Shown: positions 7,181-15,630 of the stretch, one piece after another
Layout: every line of letters starts with the position of its first letter
How positions within the stretch are numbered: position 1 is the first letter of the stretch
NCBI GenBank assembly: GCA_030949995.1
Contig: JAUZRY010000065.1
Span: 1-42,174, forward strand
Length of the DNA: 42,174 nucleotides
From: Ardenticatenia bacterium
GTDB taxonomy: Bacteria > Chloroflexota > Anaerolineae > Ardenticatenales > Ardenticatenaceae
Reading direction: 5' to 3'
The notes under the pieces: model-generated
Told to the model about the DNA's origin: nothing
The model's input: only the letters and a program-made list of their open reading frames with translations
Databases searched by the model: none
Position numbers and translations under genes: made by a program

Positions 7181-7963
7181 ATGTTGAGGTGGAAACCATT
7201 TCGCCGGGATCCCGTGGACCCGGTCGCCCACGTGCTGGCCGAGTGTCTGGAGCGGATCGAGGCCGGGGAGTCCCCTGACGAGGTTGTGGCCCGCTACCCA
7301 GACCTGCGCCAGGAGCTGGAGCCGCTGTTGGCCACGGGGCTGCACGCCCGGGCTGTGGCCCCGGAACAGCCGGACCCCGACTTTCGCCGCCGCCTGCGTT
7401 ACCGGTTGGAGGGGGCCGTGCCGGTGGCAGCCCGTCTCCCACGTCCGGCTTTCGGCCTCTGGCGTGCCCGGCTGGCGTCGGCCGCGGTGACGCTCCTGTT
7501 CCTCCTCCTCGTGGCCGGGGGGGCCATCAGGGTCTCGGCAGGCTCTCTGCCCGACAGCCCCCTCTACCCGCTCAAGCGGGCCACGGAAGACGCCCACCTG
7601 GCCCTGACGCCGGACCTCGCCCGTCGCTTCTGGTTGCGGCTGGACTTCGCCGAGCGGCGGCTGGTGGAGGCCCATGCGCTCTGGGCGCGGAAAGGCGTCG
7701 TCTGGGAGGGGGGGCTGCTGGAGATGGTGGGGATCACGGAGGCGGTGCTGGAAGAGTACGAGGTGTTCGCGGACCCCGGCATGGCAGAGGGGGTGCGACG
7801 CCTCCGCGCCCTGGGGGAGCGGCAGCGGGCCTTTCTGGAGTTCCTGGCCCGCGAGGCGCCGTCCCGACGCGCCCGCTGGCTGGCGGCGATGCTGCTGCAC
7901 TACACCGCTGACTGGGATAGCCGCGCCAAGGCGGTGCTGGAGCGAATGGGATCGGGGCGATGA
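7181..7963 (+). CDS. DUF5667-like single-pass membrane protein, probable sigma-factor partner
   Basis: A 260-residue protein starting at ATG 7181 after GGGGGAG. The cytoplasmic N-terminus (residues 1-95) includes DPVAHVLAECLERIEAGESP and a segment ending EPLLATGLHARAV, like the short helical region that precedes DUF5667 proteins. One membrane segment follows at about residues 101-120 (LASAAVTLLFLLLVAGGA), then the extracytoplasmic signature SAGSLPDSPLYPLKRATEDA, a hallmark of the DUF5667 family, and a helical domain to the end. Known family context is a gene directly after an ECF sigma factor, as here. No zinc-binding anti-sigma motif is visible, so an anti-sigma role is inferred from position and topology. 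The stop overlaps the next start by four bases (ATGA), indicating translational coupling. Confidence 0.75.
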   Translation: MLRWKPFRRDPVDPVAHVLAECLERIEAGESPDEVVARYPDLRQELEPLLATGLHARAVAPEQPDPDFRRRLRYRLEGAVPVAARLPRPAFGLWRARLASAAVTLLFLLLVAGGAIRVSAGSLPDSPLYPLKRATEDAHLALTPDLARRFWLRLDFAERRLVEAHALWARKGVVWEGGLLEMVGITEAVLEEYEVFADPGMAEGVRRLRALGERQRAFLEFLAREAPSRRARWLAAMLLHYTADWDSRAKAVLERMGSGR

Positions 7964-8544
7964 AGGGATCATCTCGTCGCCCGGCCTGGCTGGCCGGGGA
8001 ATGGGAACGGATCCGTCTCCATGAGGGCCGGGCGCGGGAGATCGCCTTCCGTTTTGCTGCGGCGCGCGCCCGGCGATTTCGGCTGAAAGCGGATGAAGAG
8101 GCTGACCTCTCCCCGTGGCTGGCACCGCTGCGTCCCCTGGCGGATGAGGAGCGCTGGTTCCAAGGCGTGGAGCCGGACCAGCCGTGGGCCCAGCGGGTGG
8201 GGTGCGGCTGCCTCGGATTGCTTCTCAAGCCACTGGTATGGGCGGATATCGTCCGGCCTGTGCCCACGGTGTGGATGGCGGGGCGCTTTGAACCGGGAAT
8301 GGCGGAGCTGCTGGGCAAGTGGCTCCAGGCCGGAGCCGGCCTGCGCGAGCTCCACCTCCTGGCAGATGATGGCCCGGTGTGGCAACACTGGGACTACGGG
8401 ACCTCGTGGGTGGTCCACCTGACGCCCGCCGAGTTTACCGCCTTGGCACGGGAGCTGCACTCGGCCCTGGGCTCGGAGGTCGAGCTGGCGTGGATTGAGG
8501 AGGAGGAAGAGGAGAAAGGAGAGCGTCCAGCTCGGCCCAATTGA
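7960..8544 (+). CDS. hypothetical protein coupled to the DUF5667-like gene
   Basis: A 194-residue protein I do not recognise. Its ATG overlaps the previous stop (ATGA at 7960-7963), so it is probably translated together with the DUF5667-like protein. The first 50 residues are rich in Arg and Ala (IAFRFAAARARRFRLKADEE). A short Gly/Cys hydrophobic patch (GCGCLGLLLKPLVWADIV) lies near residue 80. The C-terminal half has an alternating pattern (LRELHLLADDGPVWQHWDYG, WVVHLTPAEFTALARELHSA), and the end is strongly acidic (IEEEEEEK). No signal peptide is seen. It may act in the cytoplasm with the sigma/DUF5667 pair, but the sequence does not show a function. Confidence 0.6.
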   Translation: MKGSSRRPAWLAGEWERIRLHEGRAREIAFRFAAARARRFRLKADEEADLSPWLAPLRPLADEERWFQGVEPDQPWAQRVGCGCLGLLLKPLVWADIVRPVPTVWMAGRFEPGMAELLGKWLQAGAGLRELHLLADDGPVWQHWDYGTSWVVHLTPAEFTALARELHSALGSEVELAWIEEEEEEKGERPARPN

Positions 8545-8590
8545 ACACCCTGAGGCACACCACGAGGGTGCAACCACGAGAGTGGATGAA

Positions 8591-9802
8591 ATGAACGCAT
8601 CAGTCCTCCTGCTGCTGGTAACACCACTTCTGGCGCTCTTGGCCTGTACGTCGCGGGGAGCGCTGCCAGCGCAGCCCCCCATCACTCTGACGACGACACG
8701 TACTGGTGCGTGGATTGCCACGGCGACACGCCCCACGGTAACAGGGACCAGATCACATCCGCCCACCGAGTTGCCAACGCCCACGTTCACGTCCACCGTG
8801 CTGCCGCCGCCCCCCACCACAGCCCCCACGCCACCAACGGCCACGGTCGCTTCCCCACCACTTCTGCTCGCCCCCGACACGGTGCAACGCCTGAAAGAGA
8901 TCGGCAAGTTGAGCGTTGCCGGTGCTCTCCCGATCAACGACTTTGCTTGGACACCGGACGGGGCGTATCTCGTTCTGGCCGTCCCCTCCGAGACAGGTGA
9001 GCATTCTCCTCGCCTGACGTGGTATGAGGCCCGCACCATATCCCCTGTGGTGCCCCCAGATGAGATGCAAGGCAGCCGCGTCCTCTTTAGCCCCGATGGC
9101 CAGTTCATGGCCGTCGCCCGCAGTGGCCTGGGCGAGGATCGCCTGGAGGTCCGCCGTGCTGGGGATGGGCGGCCGGTACAAACGGTGGCGGGATTCTTCT
9201 ACGGCATCCATGCCCTGGCCTTCAGCCCCGACAGCCGTCTGCTGGCCATGGCCAACGGCAACGCCACGGTACGCCTGGTGGAGGTGAAGAGTGGCCTGGT
9301 GCTGCACGAACTCAACGTTCCCTATGAGGGAGTTCATGCCCCTCTGGTGCAGGATGTGGCGTTCAGCCCGGACGGCGAGTTGGTCGCAGGCGCGGCCTAT
9401 GGTGGCACTGTGCAGGTTTGGCGCTCTGCCGACGGAAGTTCGGTGACCACCGTACAGACGGGGAAGGTACAACCGAACGCCGTTGTCGTCCTAGATTCAG
9501 AGCGATTCGTCACCACCGGGTTTCCACTAGCCAGGGTGTGGCGAATTGACGGCACGGTGGAAACAGAACTGGAGGGCCAAGAGAGCCCACTCGACCTCGC
9601 ACTCAGCCCCGACGGCCGTCTGCTGGTGACGGTTGAGCGGTTTTACGTCCTCTTCTGGGATGTGTCGCGCCGTCGGCTGGTGCACCGCGTGGAGAGCGAG
9701 GCGCCACTGCGCAGTGTACGGTTCAGCCCTGACGGCAGCCGCTTAGCCCTCATCGGTGAGAACAAGATATGGATATGGGGTACCGCGATGCCGAACTCGT
9801 GA
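8591..9802 (+). CDS. WD40-like beta-propeller lipoprotein
   Basis: A 403-residue exported lipoprotein. The ATG at 8591 is chosen because it begins a clean signal peptide with lipobox LLALLAC (Cys19), followed by a Pro/Thr-rich spacer to about residue 95 (TELPTPTFTSTVLPPPPTT). The rest is a propeller of WD40-type repeats: DFAWTPDGAYLVLAV, LAFSPDSRLLAMANGNATVR, VAFSPDGELVAGAAYGGTVQ, LALSPDGRLLVTVE and VRFSPDGSRLALIGENKIWI. It starts 46 bp after the preceding gene and completes a four-gene unit with the sigma factor. It may be a cell-surface sensor or binding protein; the ligand is not evident. An earlier in-frame start at 8495 would add 32 basic residues and is less likely, since it would bury the lipobox. 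Confidence 0.8.
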   Translation: MNASVLLLLVTPLLALLACTSRGALPAQPPITLTTTRTGAWIATATRPTVTGTRSHPPTELPTPTFTSTVLPPPPTTAPTPPTATVASPPLLLAPDTVQRLKEIGKLSVAGALPINDFAWTPDGAYLVLAVPSETGEHSPRLTWYEARTISPVVPPDEMQGSRVLFSPDGQFMAVARSGLGEDRLEVRRAGDGRPVQTVAGFFYGIHALAFSPDSRLLAMANGNATVRLVEVKSGLVLHELNVPYEGVHAPLVQDVAFSPDGELVAGAAYGGTVQVWRSADGSSVTTVQTGKVQPNAVVVLDSERFVTTGFPLARVWRIDGTVETELEGQESPLDLALSPDGRLLVTVERFYVLFWDVSRRRLVHRVESEAPLRSVRFSPDGSRLALIGENKIWIWGTAMPNS

Positions 9803-9816
9803 CAAACTGGGCACAC

Positions 9817-10286
9817 ATGATCTTACTCTTTGACGCGCGACGAGAAGCTCTCAAAGTACGAGGGGTCATGCTCTTCTCCTTGGCGTCCGCCACCCTGAGC
9901 GTGCGCGCCGGCGTGCATCTGGCCCAAGCTATGGCCTGAACCTGGCAGACGGAGGCATGCTGGCTCCGCTCTCCGTGCGGCTGGCCTGGGGGGGCGGAGT
10001 GATGCCGCTGGGCGTGGGCTTTGCCCTCACCATGTGGCTGTACGGACGCTGCTACGCGGCTCGGCTGGAACTGGACGAGATGAGGCAACACTTCCACGTG
10101 TACACGCTGCGCTTCTTCGGCACCACTCGGCACGTGTATGACGTGTCGGACGCAGTGGGCACTCGTCAGCACTGTGGGACGTTCACCACCTCCTGGCTGG
10201 TAGGAGATGCCCCGTGGCGCACAATTCAAGCCACGGGCCGACGGCTGTCGTTGATCCTCGACGCGCAGGGAGCAGTGTGCCACTAG
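9817..10286 (+). CDS. small membrane protein, frameshifted
   Basis: A frame starting at ATG 9817 (MILLFDARREALKVRGVMLF) stops at TGA 9937-9939. In the next frame the protein carries on as NLADGGMLAPLSVRLAWGGG. Adding one C at the CC before the TGA (about 9936) gives a continuous 156-residue protein ending at 10286. It has two likely membrane segments (about residues 18-45 and 63-80, GVMPLGVGFALTMWLYG) and a cytoplasmic beta-rich tail (RQHFHVYTLRFFGTTRHVYD). This layout reminds me of TMEM223/TMEM186-type proteins, but I cannot confirm that. It begins 14 bp after the WD40 lipoprotein and may be the last gene of that unit. Confidence 0.5.
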
Positions 10287-10394
10287 GTATGGATGTGCCG
10301 GCTGGGCCTCTGGGGACGATGAGAGGGACAGCGCACAACAGGTCACAGATGACGCTTGGGGGAACAGGAAAATTCTGGCCCCTTCAAGACCACA

Positions 10395-11063
10395 TCATTT
10401 AGCAATCACTACCGGCAGGTAGACAGAACAGCCAAGACCGGCAGCAGCACAGACAGATGGTGGTGTCCCGGTCCCCCACAACATCGCCCGGCCGTCGTTG
10501 TCCCCGCGGTACCGGGGCCAGATGGCGTCGCCGTAGCCGCTCACCCCCGCGCTCTCGATGATGTTCAGCGTGCCGTCCTCCTGCACCACATAGATCACGC
10601 CGTTGTGGATCACCGGGCTGGTGAGCACCCGCGCATTGGAGGCCAGGGTGTACTCTCGCACCGGCGTGCCATCCAGGGTGAGGACCTGTAACCGGCCATC
10701 CGTGGCGAAGAGCACGTATCCCCCTGTGGTCCCCCCTGCCGGGGGGACGTCGGCCAGGGTGGGGGAGGCGTGGGCGAAACTGCCCGTTACCTCGGCCAAA
10801 AGCGTGGTCTGGCAGCCGGGCGTCACCTTCCACAGTTGCCCTTTGCGGGTGTCGGTCGCGTCGGGCACGGTCACCGGCACATAGGCGTTGCCCTCGCTGT
10901 CCACAGTAGGCGCGGCGTAGAAGCCCACCGCCTGCGTCTGTGGCTCGAAGGGAAACATTACGCGGCACTGCTCCTCCAGCTCATTGTTCAGACGGTAGAG
11001 GAGCACCTGGAACGTGCCCTCGGTGGCGGGGGCGTCGTTGGGCCGCACGTACTGGGCCCACAC
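10395..11063 (-). CDS. C-terminal part of NodB-like/beta-propeller secreted protein (after a frameshift)
   Basis: A continuation of the 10988-12739 frame. The upstream frame reads VVPDGTG and this one reads VWAQYVRPNDAPATEGTF. Adding one base to the run at 11063-11066 joins them into a protein of 781 residues. The segment carries the last blades of a PQQ/quinoprotein-like propeller (FYAAPTVDSEGNAYVPVTVP, VLFATDGRLQVLTLDGTPVR, SPVIHNGVIYVVQEDGTLNI). It ends in CSVYLPVVIAK, the short tail shared by other secreted proteins of this window. The ATG/GTG-like codon at its apparent start is not a real start. The protein is extracellular. Confidence 0.7.
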   Translation of the reverse strand: MWAQYVRPNDAPATEGTFQVLLYRLNNELEEQCRVMFPFEPQTQAVGFYAAPTVDSEGNAYVPVTVPDATDTRKGQLWKVTPGCQTTLLAEVTGSFAHASPTLADVPPAGGTTGGYVLFATDGRLQVLTLDGTPVREYTLASNARVLTSPVIHNGVIYVVQEDGTLNIIESAGVSGYGDAIWPRYRGDNDGRAMLWGTGTPPSVCAAAGLGCSVYLPVVIAK

Positions 11064-12739
11064 CCCGTGCCGTCGGGGACCACCTCGCCCGAAACCGAAT
11101 CCGCGTTGGCGCCCACATAGGGCAGGTAGTAGCAGGCGAAGTCACCGGGGTCGAAGGAGGCCAGGATGTTCAGGTTCTTGTCGGCCTTGATCACGGAGCA
11201 GCCGTACAGGTACTCGTTCTCCGTGCCTTCCTCCCCCTTGGTCTGCTTGGCCGAGCCGATGTACAGATACTGGCCGTTGGTGGTCAGGCCGGTGCCGATC
11301 CAGGTGCGGAAGCCGTCGTCGGTGTTCAGCGTGTGCACAATGTTCCCCTGTGCGTCGATGGCGAAGACCGCGCCGCAATTGGGGTTGATGGGATTCTGGC
11401 ACAGCTCGTCCGGCGTGTTCACCGTGCCGAAGTAGTAGAGGCCTTCCAGCACCACACCCCCGCTGTCCGATGTGGTCCCCACCGACACCTTCTTGCGCAG
11501 GGCGAAGGTCTGCGGGTCGAGGAGGAAGACCGTGCCGCCGAAGGTGGTGGTCCAGTAGAGGATGTTCTGATCGGGCTGGTAGAGCAGCGGGGCCTCGCCG
11601 GCGCCGTCGTCCCGCAGCAGATAGAGCCGGCCGTCCTGCAGGTTGTACCCAAAAAGGGCTTGGCGATAGAGGCCGGGGCCACTGCAGTTGCGGTTGTGTT
11701 CGTGGTTAGGATAGACCAGCCAGTCGCCCACCAGGATGGGTGTGGCGGTGAGGTTGGCGCAGTCGGTGGTGGGGATGCGCACGTAGCGCACGTCACCCAC
11801 AGTGCCGTAGGTGGCATCGGTGACCAGGGGGAAGGGTTGGGGCGTGGGCGTAGGTGATCCCACTGTGGTCGGCGTGGGCGTTGCTACTGGTTGGTAGGAA
11901 CTCACCACGTCACGGGTAGTACGAGCCTGGGCGCTGTAGCGCTCCAGGAGCTGGAACAAGGGCTCGATCTGGTCGAAGTGATCCTCAATGGTCGTGTCGT
12001 TGATCACAATGCCCAGGACCTGATCTGCTGTGGCCCCTTGGAGGGCACTCTCAATGTCGGCGAGCGTCACAGCCGCATCGCCCAGGTGGTCAATGGCGTA
12101 GCCGGCGTTCGTCACCTTGGTCACGGTAGAGCCGTTGTAGGTCGCCTGGATGGGCACGCTCACCAGGTCGGTCTTGGCGTTCTCCTCGCCTGCCTTGGTG
12201 GCGTAATAGAGCACTCCCTCAGGCCAATCAGTCTCCGCGTCGGACATGCCGGCGGAGACGATGGGGTTGACGGCCAAGGGATCGAGGAGGGCCATGAGCG
12301 CGGCCATATCCCCTTTGTACACGCCAGGGGTTGCGTACCAGCCGTCGGTGCGGATCAGATCCGGCCGGTTGGTGTAGCCGTCGAAGAACTTGTGGGTGGG
12401 GCCGTGGTGGTGCAGGGCGATCTCGTGGCCGTTGGCCTCCCAAGCCAACACCGTACTGGCGAGGCCGTTGTCAAACACATACTGGGCCCAAGGCTCGGAG
12501 AATTGGAGGGAGACCTTGGCGCTGTACTGGTCGGCCAATACCATGAACGCCATCAGCTTGGGCCACAGGGTGGTGATGCGGGGCGTATCGCTCACTTCCA
12601 GGTGGAAGGCAAGAAAGACGCCTTGGGCTTGGGTGGTCTGTTGGGCCGGGAATCCCCCCACGACCGAGGCGGTAGTCGGCAGGCCAGCTACCACAATCAA
12701 GGCGGTCAGCAGGAGCCCGGGAACAATCAAGCGTTTCAT
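10988..12739 (-). CDS. secreted NodB-like (polysaccharide deacetylase-like) protein with beta-propeller
   Basis: The ATG at 12739 follows GAGAGGA. A signal peptide spans residues 1-35. Residues 40-290 form a NodB-like domain: GVFLAFHLEVSDTPRITTLW, then EANGHEIALHHHGPTH, whose histidines resemble the metal site of carbohydrate esterase family 4, and a C-terminal DHFDQIEPLFQLLERY. The catalytic Asp pair of classic deacetylases is not obvious, so activity is unproven. A Thr/Pro linker (about residues 300-320) leads to a PQQ-like propeller (LVGDWLVYPNHEHNRN, YNLQDGRLYLLRDDG). From about 11063 the frame is out of register and the protein continues in 10395-11063. The same NodB-like domain recurs at the end of the 22986-25427 lipoprotein. 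A paired dyad element lies 27 bp upstream of the start. Confidence 0.78.
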   Translation of the reverse strand: MKRLIVPGLLLTALIVVAGLPTTASVVGGFPAQQTTQAQGVFLAFHLEVSDTPRITTLWPKLMAFMVLADQYSAKVSLQFSEPWAQYVFDNGLASTVLAWEANGHEIALHHHGPTHKFFDGYTNRPDLIRTDGWYATPGVYKGDMAALMALLDPLAVNPIVSAGMSDAETDWPEGVLYYATKAGEENAKTDLVSVPIQATYNGSTVTKVTNAGYAIDHLGDAAVTLADIESALQGATADQVLGIVINDTTIEDHFDQIEPLFQLLERYSAQARTTRDVVSSYQPVATPTPTTVGSPTPTPQPFPLVTDATYGTVGDVRYVRIPTTDCANLTATPILVGDWLVYPNHEHNRNCSGPGLYRQALFGYNLQDGRLYLLRDDGAGEAPLLYQPDQNILYWTTTFGGTVFLLDPQTFALRKKVSVGTTSDSGGVVLEGLYYFGTVNTPDELCQNPINPNCGAVFAIDAQGNIVHTLNTDDGFRTWIGTGLTTNGQYLYIGSAKQTKGEEGTENEYLYGCSVIKADKNLNILASFDPGDFACYYLPYVGANADSVSGEVVPDGTGCGPSTCGPTTPPPPRARSRCSSTV

Positions 12740-12766
12740 GCCAGCACTCCTCTCCCTTAGCAGTGG

Positions 12767-12806
12767 GTCAGGTAACGGTCACCTGAGGGGGTGACCGTTA
12801 CCTGAC
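12767..12806. promoter_or_regulatory. paired dyad element, copy 2 (upstream of NodB-like gene)
   Basis: A perfect inverted repeat with 17-bp arms, GTCAGGTAACGGTCACC (12767-12783) and its complement (12790-12806), around the 6-base loop TGAGGG. Each arm contains one dyad (GGTAACGGTCACC and GGTGACCGTTACC), with centres 19 bp apart. It lies 27 bp upstream of the ATG at 12739, so it could be a double operator in the promoter or leader, or a stable hairpin in the transcript. The rest of 12740-13048 holds no gene. Confidence 0.7.
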
Positions 12807-13048
12807 AAGCGCACACACCTCCGCGACACGCCATGCCCTCTGCCTCGCCGTGGTGGGCACCGATGGAACGGTGTAAGCCCTATCACTGATGGTGAGCTTG
12901 CAACTTCAGGCACAGTGTCCTCGGAGGGCGCCGCACCGGGTGGCCGGAGCACCCGTTGATTTGCCTCCAGGTAGAGGGAAGTATAGATCAGAAATGTTCG
13001 GAGAGGATCAATAAAGTGTAAAGAAATCGAAAAACTTCCTGCCGAATC

Positions 13049-14059
13049 TCACGGGCTCGTCACCTTGCGGCTGTAGTAGATATCAATACCCGGTGTGCCG
13101 TCCTCGCGCCAGAAGACTTGGGCGAAGACCAACTCCGTGCCGTCGGCCGTCATGGATACCTCGGCGACGAGGGTCTCACTGTTGATGAACAGCTCCGGCC
13201 CGCTCCACTGTAATCCCTCTTCATCCAAACGGCGGAGCCGGTAGATCTGGGTGCGCCCCAAGTCGGGGAAGTCACGGCTGGAGGTGATGTAGAGGGTCTG
13301 GCAGTCGTCGGTGAGAAATGCCTGGGAATCTTGCACCCGGTCGTCGCGGGCGTTCACAGGATAAGGGGCCACCGTCACCTGGCCTTGAAAGCCGGTCGCC
13401 GCAGCGTTTCGCATCACACACAAATTGGCGTCGCTGGGGCAATCGAACCAAAGCTCATCCCGAGCGGGGCAATAGTGGGGGTTGTCCACCGCCTGGTCGG
13501 TCCTGAGATCCAATCGCTCTCCGTCCCGGTAGATGGAAACCGGCACATCTTTCATGAGCTCCCAAGAACGGCGGTTGCTCACGTAGAAGAGCTCCCCGGA
13601 CGGTGAGACGTAGGGACAGCATTCCAGCGCAGGGCTTCCATCTTGGGAGATGGGGTGGACCCGCCGGCTCGTGAACGGCCGGTCACTGACGTAGATCTTG
13701 CCGTCCAGCCCCTGAGCTTCTGCCTCCTGAGGGTGGGCAACCACGTATTCGGTCAGCTCGTCAACTGTGGTGACGAGGTCGGGAAAGGGATGATAGAAGA
13801 AGAGAATTTGGCTTCCGTCGCGGGTAATGTAGGGGGAGTCCTCCCAGCCATCGTCGTTGAACGACAATTTGATGGGTGTACTCCACCCGGGCTCGTGTAT
13901 TCGTGCGCTGCCCGGCTCGCCCGTGGGGTGGAGCGCGCGCGGTGCAGGTGTGGTGGGAGGCGCAGGGGTGGCGGTGAGGATCGTGGGCAAATCCGGCTGG
14001 TCCGCACATCCGACAAGGACGAGGAGTACGGCGATTAGGGGCAACATGTGCTTTCTCAC
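13049..14059 (-). CDS. TolB/PD40-like beta-propeller lipoprotein
   Basis: A 336-residue exported lipoprotein. The GTG at 14059 is preferred because AGGAGG lies 8 nt upstream; ATG at 14047 is too far from it. The lipobox is VLVGC (Cys18), followed by a Pro/Thr linker to about residue 50. The remainder repeats the PD40/TolB pattern: PYITRDGSQILFFYH, CPYVSPSGELFYVSNRR, CPARDELWFDC, AFLTDDCQTLYITSSRDFPD and VSMTADGTELVFAQVFW. Such propellers bind ligands or partner proteins at the cell surface; nothing catalytic is visible. It is a single gene between the NodB-like gene and a divergent membrane protein, and its frame is intact. Confidence 0.78.
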   Translation of the reverse strand: MRKHMLPLIAVLLVLVGCADQPDLPTILTATPAPPTTPAPRALHPTGEPGSARIHEPGWSTPIKLSFNDDGWEDSPYITRDGSQILFFYHPFPDLVTTVDELTEYVVAHPQEAEAQGLDGKIYVSDRPFTSRRVHPISQDGSPALECCPYVSPSGELFYVSNRRSWELMKDVPVSIYRDGERLDLRTDQAVDNPHYCPARDELWFDCPSDANLCVMRNAAATGFQGQVTVAPYPVNARDDRVQDSQAFLTDDCQTLYITSSRDFPDLGRTQIYRLRRLDEEGLQWSGPELFINSETLVAEVSMTADGTELVFAQVFWREDGTPGIDIYYSRKVTSP

Positions 14060-14074
14060 AAGAGGGCCTCCTGC

Positions 14075-14103
14075 TTGTGTGCGGACGGCACCTCAACTAT
14101 ACT
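14075..14103 (+). promoter_or_regulatory. possible promoter of the membrane protein gene at 14170
   Basis: TTGTGT (14075-14080), a 17-bp spacer and TATACT (14098-14103), pointing rightwards in the 110-bp divergent intergenic region. Confidence 0.4.
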
Positions 14104-14169
14104 CCGTGATACGATCCAGACGAAAAAATGGTTGCACGTTCTCGGTTGTCCCACCAGCGGAGCATCGCA

Positions 14170-14775
14170 ATGAGGAAATGGCATCCCCCCAACGTGGTGC
14201 ACGACACCCCACCTTGGCAGGCCTTGATCGCCTTTCTCGTTACCCTGATTTTGGCCACGCGCCAACAGTGGTCGGCAGAGGATCTGGCGTGGAGCTTCTG
14301 GCTCGTCGGCCTGCTCTTTGGGCTGATTTACCTTACTGTCTACCACATTTCTCAGGGAGAAACAGAAACGTTCATACCTTATCTTGTCTTTTGGATATTC
14401 TTCTATTTCATATTTGCCGGCTTTTTAGATATGGTATTTGCTCAATATTCGGATACATCCCGGGGAATCGCTCCCTTTGTTTCAATACCGGCAGCCATCT
14501 TCCACGCTGTGCGAGCACGTTGGCCTTTTCTGATCACCGCTGGTGTTGCTCTGCTTCCCGAGTACATTCTGGATGCCCGCACGGTGAACTTCACTGATTG
14601 GGGGAAGCCGCTCATTGGCAGAGATCTTCTGCGCATGGTCGCCTTGATATTTTGCCTGATGTTCATTACTCTCTTTGAAGCCGGTACCCCCGCCTTGTAT
14701 CCGATCCTATTCATCTACTTCCTGCCGTGGGAGCACATTCGCCACATCTACCGCACAGTTCGCAAAAGCCTTTAA
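14170..14775 (+). CDS. polytopic membrane protein of unknown function
   Basis: A 201-residue integral membrane protein. The ATG at 14170 (MRKWHPPNVVHDTPPWQ) is preferred because CGGAG lies just upstream; a GTG/ATG further up at 14128 would add 14 residues. Five or six hydrophobic segments are visible: ALIAFLVTLILA, FWLVGLLFGLIYLTVY, YLVFWIFFYFIFAGFLDMVF, WPFLITAGVALLPEYI, MVALIFCLMFITLFEA and ALYPILFIYFL, with a basic C-terminus (IRHIYRTVRKSL). The layout is reminiscent of DUF6498-type membrane proteins, without certainty. The gene is noticeably richer in A and T than its neighbours, which may reflect its hydrophobic content or a different origin. It has its own candidate promoter. Confidence 0.65.
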   Translation: MRKWHPPNVVHDTPPWQALIAFLVTLILATRQQWSAEDLAWSFWLVGLLFGLIYLTVYHISQGETETFIPYLVFWIFFYFIFAGFLDMVFAQYSDTSRGIAPFVSIPAAIFHAVRARWPFLITAGVALLPEYILDARTVNFTDWGKPLIGRDLLRMVALIFCLMFITLFEAGTPALYPILFIYFLPWEHIRHIYRTVRKSL

Positions 14776-15028
14776 GTTCCCCCCACGCTGTGTGCCACGC
14801 CCTCGCGGACCCAAGTGCCCAGGAACAGGCTCTTTGCCGGATCCACACCGTGCACGTCCCGCACACGCCTGTCAGTTCTTTGAGGAAATCCCCTTGAACA
14901 CAGCTCACCACCTTCCGGCAACACATATCATTATTGACTCCCCTGCAAAAAGGTCGGGTCGGCCTGACCCGCCTCCACCCCGGCGCCTTTTGGCTCTCAT
15001 ATGGGCAACCTGACCCGAGAGGAGCGCC
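14776..15028. other. non-coding stretch before an IS remnant
   Basis: No gene is seen. A short hairpin, GGGTCGGCCTGACCC, lies near 14957-14971, and a GAGAGG ribosome site precedes the ATG at 15029. The stretch may include the left flank of the degraded IS element. Confidence 0.35.
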
Positions 15029-15630
15029 ATGTTTGGCAAGAACACCCGTCACCGCCAACGGCCCCTGACCAGCCATGTGGATGAACTGCCTGAGCCCCTT
15101 GCGCAAGCGGCTGAAGAACTCGTGGGCGAAGACCTGCGGAGGCTGTACAACTTCCGCAACGGCTGGCGCAGCACATGCAGGAGACGGGCAAGATCCTGCT
15201 GGAGCGGGCATTCGAGCAGGTGACGGATGAGCAACTGGACGCCTTGGCCCTCAAGAGGGGGCAACCGCGGATGGACAGCACCATGCCGGCGTCGAACATC
15301 CGCCAGATGGGGCGGGTGCAGGTGCTGGTGACGGTGCTGCAGCGGGTGCATCGCATGCGCTCGGAGGGGGACCGGGAGCGTTACGCCGACCTGCTGGCCC
15401 CTTACCTGAAGGGGCATCCGGGGCACGATGTGTATCGGCTGAAGAAGGACGAGATGCCGAAGCATCTACAGCGCATCGGGGAGGTGATCCAGCAATGGCT
15501 CCAGGCGCTGGAAGCGGACTACGGGCAGGAGCCGGCCTATCGAGAAAGCTCAGCCGCCCGCCGCAGCGCCAGCGGAGGCGGGTCGGCTGCAGCGAATGTT
15601 AGGTGGTGCCCTGGTGCGGCACTACGGTGA
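15029..15630 (+). mobile_element. IS1182-family transposase remnant, internally deleted and frameshifted
   Basis: The first 25 residues (MFGKNTRHRQRPLTSHVDEL, then PEPLAQA) resemble the start of IS1182-family transposases. The sequence then jumps directly to RLYNFRN, which normally lies some 90 residues further on, so an internal piece is missing. One base is lost near 15163, after which the frame gives LAQHMQETGKILLERAFEQV, DSTMPASNIRQMGRVQVLVT, and RMRSEGDRERYADLLAPYLK up to YGQEPAYR. The C-terminal catalytic part is absent: after about 15542 the similarity stops, close to the end of the neighbouring retropepsin-like gene. This is a dead fragment and no clear terminal inverted repeats were found. 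Confidence 0.75.

Noticed and set aside
9750-10346. A 198-codon minus-strand frame
   Set aside because: The opposite strand holds a better supported membrane protein in two joined frames and the end of the WD40 lipoprotein.
12767-12806. Rho-independent terminator reading of the perfect hairpin
   Set aside because: No T run follows on either strand, it sits 27 bp before a start codon, and it shares an internal dyad pattern with two other promoter regions.
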